From contig CANJQJ010000007.1 in assembly GCA_947476425.1 (NCBI GenBank), forward strand, positions 1 to 64,000: DNA of 64,000 nt, given 5' to 3'. Within the stretch, counting starts at the first letter, position 1. Every line of letters begins with the position of its first letter. The translations under genes were made by a program, and so were the position numbers. Origin of the DNA: Sphingomonadaceae bacterium (GTDB lineage Bacteria; Pseudomonadota; Alphaproteobacteria; Sphingomonadales; Sphingomonadaceae). Positions 7,800-17,994 of this stretch are shown piece after piece. The notes under the pieces were generated by a model. It saw only the letters and a list, made by a program, of their open reading frames with translations, did no database searches and was not told where the DNA came from.

Positions 7800-9122
7800 T
7801 TACCGTCCGCCGGTCTTCCTGACCGCGCCGGCATGGGAGCCGACGCCGCGCGCGCGCTTTGGCGGGAAGCGGCGCTTGGGGGCCTCGGCATCGCGTGCCG
7901 GGGCGCCGTGACCGCGATTTCCTTCGAAGCGACGACCACCGTCGCCGGGCTTTGACGGCGCTGGCTTGGGCAGCTTCGCGGCTTCCTCGAGGAAATTCTC
8001 GGGGAGCGGCATGACCGTTGGCTTGACGCGAGTCAGCTTTTCGATCTGGCGGAGGAAAGGACGCTCGTCGTCAGCCACGAATGCCATCGCGATGCCGGTG
8101 GCGCCGGCGCGCGCGGTGCGGCCGATGCGGTGGACATATTGCTCGGCGACGTTGGGCAGCTCGAAGTTGAACACATGACTGATGCCGCCGACGTCGATGC
8201 CACGCGCGGCGATGTCGGTCGCGACCAGGATGCGGATGTCACCCGAGCGGAACGCTGCCAACGCGGCTTCACGCTGGGGCTGGCTCTTGTTGCCGTGGAT
8301 CGCGGCGGCACGAATGCCCGCTGCCGCGAGGTTCTTCACGACGCGATCGGCGCCATGCTTGGTGCGTGTGAAGACGAGCGCACGCTCGATTGGCTCGCTC
8401 TTGAGCAGGATGGTGAGCAGCGCCTGCTTTTCGCCCTGGTTGACGAAGGTGGCATATTGATCGACTCGCTCGGCGGTGGTGGCCGCAGGCGCGACCGAGA
8501 CCTTGACCGGATCGGTGAGGAAGCGATCGCCGAGCTCGGCAATCGTCTTCGGCATCGTTGCCGAGAAGAAAAGACTCTGGCGCTTCTTGGGAAGCAGCTG
8601 GTCGACGCGCTTGAGCGCATGGATGAAGCCGAGATCGAGCATCTGGTCGGCTTCGTCGAGGACGAAGATCTCGACATTGCGGAGCGAGAGCGCGCGCTGG
8701 TCGATCAGGTCGAGCAGACGGCCTGGCGTTGCGACGAGAATGTCGACGCCCTGCCCCATCTGGCGGATCTGGCGATTGATCGGCACGCCGCCGAATACGA
8801 CTGCAACGGTCAGCTTGAGGAACTTGCCGTAATCCTCGAAGCTCTGCGCAATCTGGCTGGCGAGTTCACGCGTCGGCGCGAGGACCAGCATGCGGCAGGA
8901 ACCAGGGACGCGATGCTTGGCGTTTTCGGTAAGCCGCTGAAGCGCCGGCAGTGCGAAAGCCGCGGTCTTGCCGGTGCCGGTCTGCGCGATGCCGCACAGA
9001 TCGCGGCCTTCCAGCAGCGCAGGAATGCCCTGCACCTGGATCGGCGTCGGCTTGTCGTAACCCTTTGCGGCAAGCGCCTTCAGGATCGGCTCGGCAAGAC
9101 CAAGCTGGGTGAAATTTGTCAA
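7800..9122 (-). CDS. DEAD-box RNA helicase, RhlE-like
   Basis: About 440 residues with all the family motifs: Q motif (GYDKPTPIQ), motif I AQTGTGKT, Ia PTRELASQ, motif II VLDEADQML, motif III FSATM, and motif VI YVHRIGRTARAG. A basic, Gly/Arg-rich tail probably binds RNA. It unwinds structured RNA during ribosome assembly or mRNA decay, often at low temperature. The N-terminus is uncertain: no ATG lies in frame upstream, and the TTG at 9122 (LTNFTQLGLAEPILK) matches where homologues begin; another TTG lies at 9245. It is monocistronic and divergent from nfu across a 300-base gap. Confidence 0.93.
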   Translation of the reverse strand: MTNFTQLGLAEPILKALAAKGYDKPTPIQVQGIPALLEGRDLCGIAQTGTGKTAAFALPALQRLTENAKHRVPGSCRMLVLAPTRELASQIAQSFEDYGKFLKLTVAVVFGGVPINRQIRQMGQGVDILVATPGRLLDLIDQRALSLRNVEIFVLDEADQMLDLGFIHALKRVDQLLPKKRQSLFFSATMPKTIAELGDRFLTDPVKVSVAPAATTAERVDQYATFVNQGEKQALLTILLKSEPIERALVFTRTKHGADRVVKNLAAAGIRAAAIHGNKSQPQREAALAAFRSGDIRILVATDIAARGIDVGGISHVFNFELPNVAEQYVHRIGRTARAGATGIAMAFVADDERPFLRQIEKLTRVKPTVMPLPENFLEEAAKLPKPAPSKPGDGGRRFEGNRGHGAPARDAEAPKRRFPPKRARGVGSHAGAVRKTGGR

Positions 9123-9426
9123 AATTGTATCGCTTTCAAATTTATGCTTCGCCGCACGCAAAAATGCGCGCAGACCTGCGGTGTCAAATGGACGACCCGC
9201 GTGAAAAGGGAAGCCTGAAGCCAAAACGCCCGAGGCGGAGCGCAACCTTGCCCTTGAAAGGCGAGATGTTCACGCAGCTCCGACCGGATAATCGCAAGCG
9301 CGGCTATCGGCGTTGCGGCGCATATGCATGAGAATATGCAAAAAAGAAAGCCCTAAAGCGGAATAGATGGTCGAAGCGCGGCTTCCTTCCCTTGATCCCG
9401 GGCATGTTTACGCCCAAATGCGATGC
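9123..9426. other. Divergent promoter region between helicase and nfu
   Basis: No gene or clear RNA structure is seen in this 304-base gap. It must hold promoters for both flanking genes. An A-rich patch (around 9330-9350) and the absence of any T-run hairpin fit a promoter region. The helicase may have a long leader, as DEAD-box genes often do. Confidence 0.4.
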
Positions 9427-9996
9427 ATGCTCATAGAAACAGAAACCACGCCCAACCCGGCGACGCTGAAATTCCTTCCCGGCCATATCGTCATGACCGC
9501 TGGCACGCGCGACTTCGCGGATGCGGAGGAGGCCGACGCCTCCCCCCTCGCCGCCGCGCTGTTCAGCCTCGGCGACGTCACCGGGGTATTCTTCGGCAAG
9601 GACTTCATATCGGTCACGGTCGGGCCAGGCAGCGACTGGCGCCAAGTTAAGCCCGAAGTGCTTACGATCCTGCTCGATCATTTCGCGAGCGAGGCCCCGC
9701 TGTTCACGGCTGGAAGGGCTGGCGACATCGCAATCCCGGCGGATGATTTCGACGATGATCCGGCAGACGAGGATATCGTCGAGCAGATCAAGGAACTGAT
9801 CGAGACGCGTGTTCGCCCTGCGGTTGCGCGCGACGGCGGCGACATCGTCTATCGCGGCTTCCGCCAGGGCACGGTGTATCTTGCGATGCACGGCGCCTGC
9901 TCCGGTTGCCCGTCATCGACGGCGACGCTCAAGAACGGCATCGAATCGCTGCTCAAGCATTATGTCCCGGAAGTAAGCGAAGTCCGCGCAATCTGA
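9427..9996 (+). CDS. Iron-sulfur scaffold protein, NfuA-like
   Basis: A 189-residue protein with an N-terminal Nfu_N domain (ETTPNPATLKFLPG, residues 5-18) and a C-terminal NifU-like domain containing the CxxC motif CSGC near residue 159, which binds a bridging [4Fe-4S] cluster between two subunits. It delivers clusters to apo-enzymes. The ATG at 9427 matches homologues that begin M(F/L)IxTExTPNP; in-frame ATGs exist slightly upstream (9418, 9367) but add non-conserved residues. No strong Shine-Dalgarno is visible. The nitroreductase-like gene follows after 26 bases. Confidence 0.92.
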   Translation: MLIETETTPNPATLKFLPGHIVMTAGTRDFADAEEADASPLAAALFSLGDVTGVFFGKDFISVTVGPGSDWRQVKPEVLTILLDHFASEAPLFTAGRAGDIAIPADDFDDDPADEDIVEQIKELIETRVRPAVARDGGDIVYRGFRQGTVYLAMHGACSGCPSSTATLKNGIESLLKHYVPEVSEVRAI

Positions 9997-10022
9997 ATCC
10001 GGTCACTGGGAGGGAATGGGAA

Positions 10023-10613
10023 ATGGGGAAACCCTTGCCTGACGCTGCGCTTGACCAACTGTTTCGCACGGCGCGCACGTATAATGGCTATTCCGACGAG
10101 CCAGTTACCGAAGTTGAAATGCGCGCGATCTACAAGCTGCTGAAGATGGGGCCGACGTCGGCCAACTGCCAGCCGCTCCGGATCCTGTGGTGCGTTTCGC
10201 CCGAGGCAAAGCAGACGCTTGCAGCGCTCGCGCTGCCGGCGAATGGCGAAAAGATCCGCAAGGCGCCGGTTACGGCGATCCTGGGCATGGACATGGCGTT
10301 CTACGAAAAACTGCCTCAACTATTCCCGCATGCCGACGCGCGCAGCTGGTTCACCAGCAACGCAGCGCTGAGCGAGGCCACGGCGTTTCGTAACAGTTCG
10401 CTGCAGGGCGCGTATTTCATCCTGGCGGCGCGCGCGCTGGGGCTCGATACCGGGCCGATGTCGGGTTTCGACAATGCGGCGGTGGACGAGGCGTTTTTTG
10501 CGGGAACGACGATCAAGTCCAACTTCATATCGACGCTCGGCCATGGCGACGCCTCGACGATCTTCCCGAGAAGCCCGCGTCCGTCGTTCGAGGACATGAA
10601 CAAGATTGCATGA
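10023..10613 (+). CDS. Nitroreductase family protein, RutE/HadB type
   Basis: A 196-residue FMN-dependent oxidoreductase of the subgroup containing malonic semialdehyde reductase RutE. Seen: N-terminal ALDQLFRTARTYNGY, KMGPTSANCQPLRILWC (FMN phosphate and ring contacts), central NSSLQGAYFILAARALGLDTGP, and C-terminal LGHGDASTIFPRSPR. It would use NAD(P)H to reduce a semialdehyde or nitro compound; no rut pyrimidine-degradation genes are nearby, so the substrate is open. A strong GGAGGGAA Shine-Dalgarno precedes the ATG at 10023. It is probably transcribed with nfu. Confidence 0.88.
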   Translation: MGKPLPDAALDQLFRTARTYNGYSDEPVTEVEMRAIYKLLKMGPTSANCQPLRILWCVSPEAKQTLAALALPANGEKIRKAPVTAILGMDMAFYEKLPQLFPHADARSWFTSNAALSEATAFRNSSLQGAYFILAARALGLDTGPMSGFDNAAVDEAFFAGTTIKSNFISTLGHGDASTIFPRSPRPSFEDMNKIA

Positions 10614-10706
10614 TCATCAGGATAATGCGCCGGGCTTCAGTGTCCGTATAGATCGCGGCGTCCGCCGTGATATGAGACAAGTCGCTCGGGACGATCGCAA
10701 GAACTG

Positions 10707-11315
10707 ATGATGCATCTCGCCATTTCCACCGCTACCGCCGCTTGCTCGGCCGCCCTGATCGACGGCGAGATATTGATCGCCGAACGGCACGAGACGGTTG
10801 GACGCGGCCATGCCGAGCGACTGATCCCGATGATAGAAAGCCTGCCGGGCAAGGGGCGAGCCGACATGATCTGGGTCGATTGCGGGCCGGGCAGCTTTAC
10901 CGGCGTTCGAGTGGGCCTTGCCGCAGCGCGCGCCCTGGCCCTGGCGTGGGAGATCCCGCTGGCGGGCTTTTCGTCGCTGGCTCTGCTTGCGGCGGGAGTT
11001 GACGACTGCGACGATGAAACGATCGGCATTGCCACCCCGGGCGGGCATGGCGAACTCTTCGTGCAGAGCTTCACACGCTTTCCATTGGCACCGGCCGGCG
11101 CCTTTGCCGCGCTCACGCCCGGGGCGGCGGCAGGGCATCTCCTCGACCGGCTTGTGATAGGCGCAGGCGCGGCGGCTCTGGTCGAGGCGCGCGGATATGG
11201 CGAAGCACGCGACATGCTGCCGCGCGCGGCCGATGCCGGGCGACTGCCGGCAGCGCTGCGGTCGCTCGCGCCTATCCCGATCTACGGCCGCGCACCGGAT
11301 GCGGTTGCGAAATGA
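10707..11315 (+). CDS. tsaB: tRNA t6A biosynthesis protein TsaB
   Basis: A 202-residue ASKHA-fold protein. It has LAISTATAACSAALIDG at the start and the family signature GPGSFTGVRVGLAAARALAL (residues 51-70). TsaB is the non-catalytic partner of TsaD/TsaE in forming N6-threonylcarbamoyl-adenosine at position 37 of ANN-decoding tRNAs. Tandem ATGs (10707, 10710) make the exact start ambiguous by one residue. Its stop overlaps the rimI start by four bases (ATGA), a translational coupling common for this pair. Confidence 0.95.
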   Translation: MMHLAISTATAACSAALIDGEILIAERHETVGRGHAERLIPMIESLPGKGRADMIWVDCGPGSFTGVRVGLAAARALALAWEIPLAGFSSLALLAAGVDDCDDETIGIATPGGHGELFVQSFTRFPLAPAGAFAALTPGAAAGHLLDRLVIGAGAAALVEARGYGEARDMLPRAADAGRLPAALRSLAPIPIYGRAPDAVAK

Positions 11316-11806
11316 TCGGCGAAGTCGGCCCCGAAGCGATCGACGGGATCATGGAGGTCATGGAGCAAGCCTTTGACGGCGGATTTGGCGAGGCATGGAA
11401 CCGCGGGCAGTGTCTCGGCATTCTGGGACTCCCGGGCGTCTGGATGACGCTCGAGCGAGACGATGACGGCGCCCGGGGCTTTGCGCTCGCGCGCGTGACG
11501 CTCGATGAGGCCGAGTTGCTCTTGATAGCAGTGAAGCCTGCATTTCGAGGTCAGGGCGTCGGCGCGCGATTGCTCGACGAGGTTATCCGATCGGCTGCCC
11601 GACGTGGCGCATCCAGGATTCACCTCGAAGTCCGAGACGGCAATGATGCGCTTCGACTCTACAGCAGTTCAGGATTTCAGCAGGTCGGGCGCAGGCGCGG
11701 ATATTATACCGGAAGCCACGGCCAGACATATGATGCACTTACACTGATGCGGTCCACAAATGACCCGGGCGGCCCGAAGCGGGACAATGGCCAAGGTTGC
11801 GTTTGA
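11312..11806 (+). CDS. rimI: Ribosomal protein bS18 N-acetyltransferase RimI-like
   Basis: A 164-residue GNAT enzyme. The acetyl-CoA pyrophosphate loop reads FRGQGVGARLL (about residues 75-85). The beta-5/alpha-4 region DGNDALRLYSSSGFQQVGRR and the final RGYYTG motif are typical of RimI, which acetylates the N-terminal alanine of ribosomal protein S18. The overlap with tsaB supports the RimI identity over another GNAT. It carries an extra hydrophilic C-terminal tail of about 15 residues. Confidence 0.9.
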   Translation: MIGEVGPEAIDGIMEVMEQAFDGGFGEAWNRGQCLGILGLPGVWMTLERDDDGARGFALARVTLDEAELLLIAVKPAFRGQGVGARLLDEVIRSAARRGASRIHLEVRDGNDALRLYSSSGFQQVGRRRGYYTGSHGQTYDALTLMRSTNDPGGPKRDNGQGCV

Positions 11807-11881
11807 TAAAAAATGGCGCGATATCCGGGCGCGCAGGAACAATCATTCTTGCAATAACCAAATAAAAACACGGGTAGCAAC

Positions 11882-12295
11882 ATGACAAACCAAGGCGCGA
11901 TAATCGAATCCTTGTTAACCCTGACAGCGGACATCGTTTCCGCACATGTCAGCAACAACAGCGTAGCAGTGGCGGACCTGCCCGCACTGATCCAGAATAT
12001 TCACAATGCGCTGGCTAATGTGGGCGAAGCGGCTCCGCAGGTCGAATCGAAGCTTGAGCCTGCAGTTTCCATCCGGTCTTCGATCAAGCCGGACTATATT
12101 GTCTGTCTTGAGGACGGCAAGAAGCTCAAGATGCTCAAGCGGCACTTGATGACTCAGTACCAGATGACCCCGGAGCAGTACCGCGCCAAGTGGAACTTGC
12201 CGGCAGAGTATCCAATGGTTGCCCCTAATTATGCCGAGCAGCGCCGCATGCTCGCCAAGCAAATCGGCCTCGGCAAACGGCGCGGCAAGCGCTGA
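11882..12295 (+). CDS. MucR/Ros family transcriptional regulator
   Basis: A 137-residue regulator of the MucR/Ros family, which in alphaproteobacteria controls exopolysaccharide, motility and cell-cycle-linked genes by binding AT-rich DNA. The core is [20 protein letters not shown] (residues 72-91) followed by [18 protein letters not shown] and a basic KRRGKR tail. Of the four zinc ligands of Ros (CxxC...H...H), only C75 and H88 are kept; D78 replaces the second Cys and the last His is replaced (QY at 92-93). The fold may therefore bind Asp-coordinated zinc or none, as some MucR homologues do. The gene is monocistronic. Confidence 0.93.
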   Translation: MTNQGAIIESLLTLTADIVSAHVSNNSVAVADLPALIQNIHNALANVGEAAPQVESKLEPAVSIRSSIKPDYIVCLEDGKKLKMLKRHLMTQYQMTPEQYRAKWNLPAEYPMVAPNYAEQRRMLAKQIGLGKRRGKR

Positions 12296-12309
12296 TCGGA
12301 GTCGGTCCG

Positions 12310-12339
12310 GCCGGTGATGTCAAAAATGGCATCGCCGGC
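12310..12339. other. Stem-loop after mucR
   Basis: GCCGGTGATG pairs with CATCGCCGGC around a 10-base A-rich loop, 15 bases after the mucR stop. It lacks a T-run, so it is a possible transcript end or processing signal rather than a proven intrinsic terminator. Confidence 0.4.
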
Positions 12340-12434
12340 TTCCGTCTGCGCCGGAAACCTTGTACTTCATTCGGCGAAGGGTTGCCGGATAACGGCGCCC
12401 GAATGAACGTGCCGAGAGCAAGACAAGGAATCGG

Positions 12435-12857
12435 ATGCCTCGCAAGATCGACGTCGAAGCCCTGTGTGCAGAGAAGGGCTTGCGAATAACAGAGCAGCGG
12501 CGCGTTATTGCGCAGGTGCTGTCGGAAGCCGAGGATCATCCCGATGTCGAGGCGCTGCACGCGCGCGCCTCCGCGATCGACTCGGGCATCTCGATTGCAA
12601 CAGTGTACCGGACCGTCCGCCTTTTCGAGGAAGCTGGCATTCTCGAACGCCATGATTTCGGCGATGGGCGTGCGCGCTACGAGACTTCACCGGAGGTCCA
12701 TCACGATCATCTTATCGACGTCGAGACCGGCCGCGTCATCGAATTCGCGGATCCGGAGATCGAGGTGATGCAACGCCAGATTGCGGAGCGTCTCGGCTTC
12801 CGGCTGGTGGATCATCGGCTGGAACTTTACGGCGTCCCGCTCAACCGCAAAGACTGA
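12435..12857 (+). CDS. fur: Ferric uptake regulator Fur
   Basis: A 140-residue Fur-family repressor. The winged helix includes [15 protein letters not shown] and [19 protein letters not shown]. The metal-binding region has [16 protein letters not shown]. The C-terminal CxxC zinc pairs of E. coli Fur are missing, which is usual for alphaproteobacterial Fur/Mur. It could therefore sense iron or manganese. miaB, an iron-sulfur enzyme, starts 11 bases downstream and is probably co-transcribed. No convincing Fur box was found upstream by eye. Confidence 0.93.
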   Translation: MPRKIDVEALCAEKGLRITEQRRVIAQVLSEAEDHPDVEALHARASAIDSGISIATVYRTVRLFEEAGILERHDFGDGRARYETSPEVHHDHLIDVETGRVIEFADPEIEVMQRQIAERLGFRLVDHRLELYGVPLNRKD

Positions 12858-12868
12858 AGGAACGCTGC

Positions 12869-14216
12869 TTGAGCCCCACTGCTCCCAGGCGCCTTCCCAA
12901 AACGGTTCACGTTAAATCGTTCGGCTGCCAGATGAACGTCTATGACGGCCAGCGGATGACCGAATTGCTGGAAGCCGAAGGCATGACCGCTGTCGCCGAG
13001 GGCGAATCAGCGGATCTCGTCGTGCTCAACACATGCCACATCCGCGAACGGGCTTCCGAGAAGGTATATTCGGACATCGGCCGGATCGTGAAGCGCGCCG
13101 GGGCCGACAAGCCACTCATCGCCGTAGCGGGCTGCGTGGCGCAGGCCGAAGGCCGCGAGATCAGCGCACGCGCCCCCGCGGTTGATATAGTCGTCGGACC
13201 GCAGGCCTATCACCGGCTGCCCGCTCTCGTGGCGGAGGCTGCCGGAGGCAAGCGCGCGCTCGATACGGACATGCCGCTCGTATCGAAATTTGACCTGCTG
13301 CCCGCGCGGCGGCGGCAGGGGCCGAGTTCCTTCCTCACCGTCCAGGAAGGATGCGACAAATTCTGCACCTATTGCGTCGTGCCCTACACGCGAGGCGCTG
13401 AAGTGTCGCGACCCTGGGCTGCGGTGATCGACGAGGCGAAGGCGCTTGTCGATGCCGGCGCATGCGAGATCACGCTGCTCGGGCAGAATGTCAACGCGTG
13501 GACCGGCGAGGACGAAGCCGGGCGCATGCAAGGGCTCGACGGGCTCATCCGCGCGCTCGACCGGCTCCCGGGCCTTGCGCGGATCCGCTATATGACGAGC
13601 CACCCCAATGACATGACCGACGGGCTGATCGAAGCACATCGCGACGTCGAAAAGCTCATGCCATTCCTTCACCTTCCCGTCCAATCGGGGAGCGATCGAA
13701 TCCTCAAGGCAATGAACCGCAGCCACGACAGCGAAAGCTATGCACGAATCATCGACAAGGTTCGAATCGCTCGGCCCGACATCGCTATTTCCGGCGATTT
13801 CATCGTGGGATTCCCGGGCGAAACCGATGCGGAGTTCGAGGACACGCTGAAGCTGGTCGAGCGGATCGGCTACGCACAGGCCTTCTCGTTCAAATATTCG
13901 CCGCGACCGGGCACCCCCGCCGCGACAATGGACGACCAGGTGCCGCCCGCAGTGATGGACGAACGGCTGCAGCGCCTCCAGGGGGCGCTCAACAGGCAGC
14001 AACACGCCTTCAACGATACGATATTCGGCCGCACCATTTCGGTGCTGATCGAGCGTGACGGCAAGAAACCGGGGCAGCGCATCGGCAAATCGCCATGGCT
14101 GCAATCGATCGTGCTTGAAACCGACGCGCCAGTAGGTACGCTGCTGGATGTCACGATCGTTTCATCGGGCCCCAACAGCTTGAACGGTGTTGCCGCCCCC
14201 CAACTTGAAAGGCTTT

Positions 14217-14227
<11 letters not shown>
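12869..14227 (+). CDS. miaB: tRNA-2-methylthio-N6-dimethylallyladenosine synthase MiaB
   Basis: A 452-residue radical-SAM methylthiotransferase that adds a methylthio group to i6A37 of tRNAs. The N-terminal UPF0004 domain has the three auxiliary-cluster cysteines (FGCQMN, NTCHIRE, AGCVAQ). The radical-SAM CxxxCxxC is [18 protein letters not shown]-terminal TRAM domain (residues about 375-450) binds tRNA. The start is TTG at 12869, with GAAGGAACG upstream, and matches homologue length. The end overlaps phoH by 11 bases. Confidence 0.96.
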
Positions 14228-15220
<993 letters not shown>

Positions 15221-15221
<1 letters not shown>

Positions 15222-15733
15222 TGATCGATGTCGCCGTCCTCGTTACCGAGCATTGGCCTTCCGGTGACGACTGGGAGGCGCTGGCGGTCGGCGCGGTCAA
15301 TGCCGCGTTGCTGAAGACGCCGCATGGCGACCTGATCACGAGCCCGGTTGCGGTCGAGGTATCGGTGAAGTTCGCGGATGATGGCGAGGTCCATGCGCTC
15401 AATGCCAGCTATCGCGGCAAGGACAGGCCGACGAACGTCCTGTCGTTCCCGATGGTGCAGGTCGACCTCCTCGACGGGCTCGATCTCGGCGACGACGACG
15501 GCGAGGTGCTGCTCGGCGACATCATCCTCGCCGAAGGCGTGTGCCGGCGCGAGGCGGCGGACAAGGCGACGTCGATGACCAATCATGCTACCCACCTGAT
15601 TGTCCACGGCACCCTACATTTGCTAGGCTATGACCATATCGAAGACGCACAGGCAGAGGCAATGGAAGCAATCGAGCGCGAAGCGCTTGCGACGCTTGGC
15701 ATCGCAGACCCCTATGCGATCGACGATGATTGA
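15221..15733 (+). CDS. ybeY: Endoribonuclease YbeY
   Basis: A 170-residue zinc-dependent endoribonuclease needed for 16S rRNA maturation. The signature HLIVHGTLHLLGYDH gives the HxxxHxxxxxH zinc site. YRGKDRPTNVLSFP is the other family block. The ATG overlaps the ybeZ stop, so translation is coupled. An acidic insertion (DGLDLGDDDGEVLLGD) is typical of alphaproteobacterial homologues. Confidence 0.96.
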
Positions 15734-15757
15734 CCAACGGGGCCTAAAAGCAGGATC

Positions 15758-16666
15758 ATGCCAGACGATTCCAGTACCAGCGACGCTCCAGGCGGCGGAC
15801 GATTATGGCGCGGATTGCGCCATCTTCTTTTCGGCGACGGCATAGAGCCAAGCCTCCGCGACCAGATCGAGGAGGTGATCGAAGAACATGAAGGTCATGA
15901 CAATCAGGGATCGTCCGGCAATGGCGACCTGACGCCAGTCGAACGACAGATGCTGCGCAACCTGCTGCACTTCGGGGAGCGTACCGTCGGCGACATCGGC
16001 GTGCCGCGCGGCGAAATCATCGCCGTTCCCGAGACGATCAGCTTCGAGGAACTGGTGGCCGCATTTGCCGATGCCGGTCACAGTCGTCTTCCGGTATATT
16101 GCGAGGATCTCGATCATGTCGTCGGCATGGTCCATATCAAGGACGTATTCGCGATCCTTGCCGCCAAATCGGAACCACCCGCGACGATCGCGCCACTGAT
16201 TCGCGAGCCGCGCTACGTACCCGAATCGATGGGCGTGCTCGATTTGCTTGCCGAGATGCGCGCGACACGGACGCACCTCGCGATTGTGCTCGACGAATAT
16301 TCCGGCACCGAGGGGCTGGTGACGATCGAGGACCTCGTCGAGGAAATCGTCGGAGAGATTGAAGACGAACATGACGAGGCGCCACAGGCGCTGTTTCATC
16401 CGATCGACGGCGGCTGCTGGGACGCCGATGCGCGTGCGGAGCTCGAAGACGTCGCTGAAGCGATCGATCCAAGGCTCGCCGAGATCGAGGAAGATGTCGA
16501 TACACTTGGCGGCCTCGCCTCCGTACTCGCGGGCCATGTCCCGCAGCCGGGCGAGATCGTCGATCATGCCAGCGGCTGGCGGCTCGAGATAATCGAGGGC
16601 GATGCCCGGCGCGTGCTGCGCCTGCGACTGCACCCGCCGGTCACTTCGCACGAAGAGGACAAGTAG
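15758..16666 (+). CDS. corC: CBS / CorC_HlyC domain protein
   Basis: A 302-residue cytosolic protein of the CorC (YbeX) family: acidic N-terminal segment, two CBS domains (about residues 80-200, with [20 protein letters not shown] and [20 protein letters not shown]) and a C-terminal CorC_HlyC FAD/PCMH-like domain (residues 220-295). It has been linked to magnesium/cobalt efflux and to ribosome-related stress. It follows ybeY as in the conserved ybeZ-ybeY-ybeX-lnt cluster, but here lnt is separated by a sugar dehydrogenase gene. Confidence 0.93.
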   Translation: MPDDSSTSDAPGGGRLWRGLRHLLFGDGIEPSLRDQIEEVIEEHEGHDNQGSSGNGDLTPVERQMLRNLLHFGERTVGDIGVPRGEIIAVPETISFEELVAAFADAGHSRLPVYCEDLDHVVGMVHIKDVFAILAAKSEPPATIAPLIREPRYVPESMGVLDLLAEMRATRTHLAIVLDEYSGTEGLVTIEDLVEEIVGEIEDEHDEAPQALFHPIDGGCWDADARAELEDVAEAIDPRLAEIEEDVDTLGGLASVLAGHVPQPGEIVDHASGWRLEIIEGDARRVLRLRLHPPVTSHEEDK

Positions 16667-16671
16667 GACCA

Positions 16672-17994
16672 ATGCCCGATCGTACCATCCGACTTGCCGT
16701 CCTCGGCCTGTTCATCCTGTCCGTACTTGTTGGCGGATATCTTTATCTGACGGGCGGCGGCGCAAGGCTTTCGATCGCGGACGTCACTGGATCAAGGCCG
16801 ACATTGGCTGGGCCGGATCGGCGATTCGTGCCCGTCGTGAAAGTTCCCAAGGCGGTGGGCTGGACCGGCAATGCTACGCCGGTCGCCGCCACTGGGCTTA
16901 CGGTAAAGGCGTTCGCGCAAGGGCTCGATCATCCACGCTGGATGCTGGTTCTCCCAAATGGCGATGTGCTTGTTGCCGAATCCAATGGGCCACGAAGCAA
17001 GGCAAGCGGCGGGATACGCGGCTGGTTCGAACGCAAGTTCATGCAACGGGCGGGTGCCGGCGGCGTGTCGGCCGATCATATCACACTGCTGCGCGATACC
17101 AATGGCGACGGCGTTGCCGATTTCCGCTCGGTGCTGGTCGCTGGATTGAACGCACCGTTCGGCATGGCGCTGGTCGGCGACCAGCTTTACGTCGCCGATA
17201 ACGATGCGTTGCTGCGCTTTCCATTCAAACCGGGCGAGAACAGGATCGATGCCAAGCCCGAAAAGATCGTCGCCTTGCCCGCCGGTGGCCACTGGACGCG
17301 AAGCCTCGTTCCCAACGCGGACGGGACGAGGCTGTACGTGGGAGTGGGATCCGCCAGCAACATCGCCGAAGGCGGGCTGGAAGCCGAGACGAACCGTGCT
17401 GCGGTGCTCGAGGTCGATATCAAGAGCAAGGATTTCCGCGTCTATGCCACTGGCCTGCGCAATCCTGTCGGCATGGCATGGGAACCGGAAAACAAGGACT
17501 TGTGGGTCGTCGTCAATGAACGGGACGAACTCGGCTCCGATCTCGTCCCCGATTATCTGACGCTCGTCGAGTTCGGCGGAAATTACGGCTGGCCCTGGTA
17601 TTATTGGGGAGGAAACGTTGATCCTCGTGTGCCCGAGCCCGATCAGGACATCCGGCAATATATCAATCGGCCTGATTATGCGCTGGGCCCCCACGTTGCC
17701 GCGCTCGGGCTGACGTTCGCCGCCGGTGCCAAGCTCGGCCCCGCGTTCGCAAACGGCGCATTTATCGGCCTTCACGGCTCATGGAATCGCCGTCCGCTAT
17801 CGGGGTACAAGGTCATATTCGTTCCGTTCGCCAAAGGGCGCCCCAAGGGCATGCCGGTCGATGTGCTGAGGGGATTCCTTAATGCCGACGAACAAGCGCG
17901 AGGCCGACCGGTCGGCGTCGTCATCGACAGCAAAGGTGCGCTTCTCGTCGCGGACGATGTCGGCAACCGGATCTGGCGGGTGACAACCAAGTGA
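16672..17994 (+). CDS. PQQ-type sugar/sorbosone dehydrogenase-like protein
   Basis: A 440-residue protein with an N-terminal membrane anchor (about residues 6-27) and a six-bladed beta-propeller of the soluble glucose/sorbosone dehydrogenase family. Supporting blocks are LDHPRWMLVLPNGDVLVAES, a calcium-like loop DTNGDGVAD, GHWTRSLVPNADGTRLYVGV, ATGLRNPVGMAWEP, NYGWPWYYWGG and HGSWNR. It would oxidise an aldose with PQQ in the periplasm, held by the anchor; substrate is unknown. It begins 5 bases after corC and overlaps the lnt GTG by four bases, so it is embedded in a core operon where it is not normally found. Confidence 0.85.
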   Translation: MPDRTIRLAVLGLFILSVLVGGYLYLTGGGARLSIADVTGSRPTLAGPDRRFVPVVKVPKAVGWTGNATPVAATGLTVKAFAQGLDHPRWMLVLPNGDVLVAESNGPRSKASGGIRGWFERKFMQRAGAGGVSADHITLLRDTNGDGVADFRSVLVAGLNAPFGMALVGDQLYVADNDALLRFPFKPGENRIDAKPEKIVALPAGGHWTRSLVPNADGTRLYVGVGSASNIAEGGLEAETNRAAVLEVDIKSKDFRVYATGLRNPVGMAWEPENKDLWVVVNERDELGSDLVPDYLTLVEFGGNYGWPWYYWGGNVDPRVPEPDQDIRQYINRPDYALGPHVAALGLTFAAGAKLGPAFANGAFIGLHGSWNRRPLSGYKVIFVPFAKGRPKGMPVDVLRGFLNADEQARGRPVGVVIDSKGALLVADDVGNRIWRVTTK

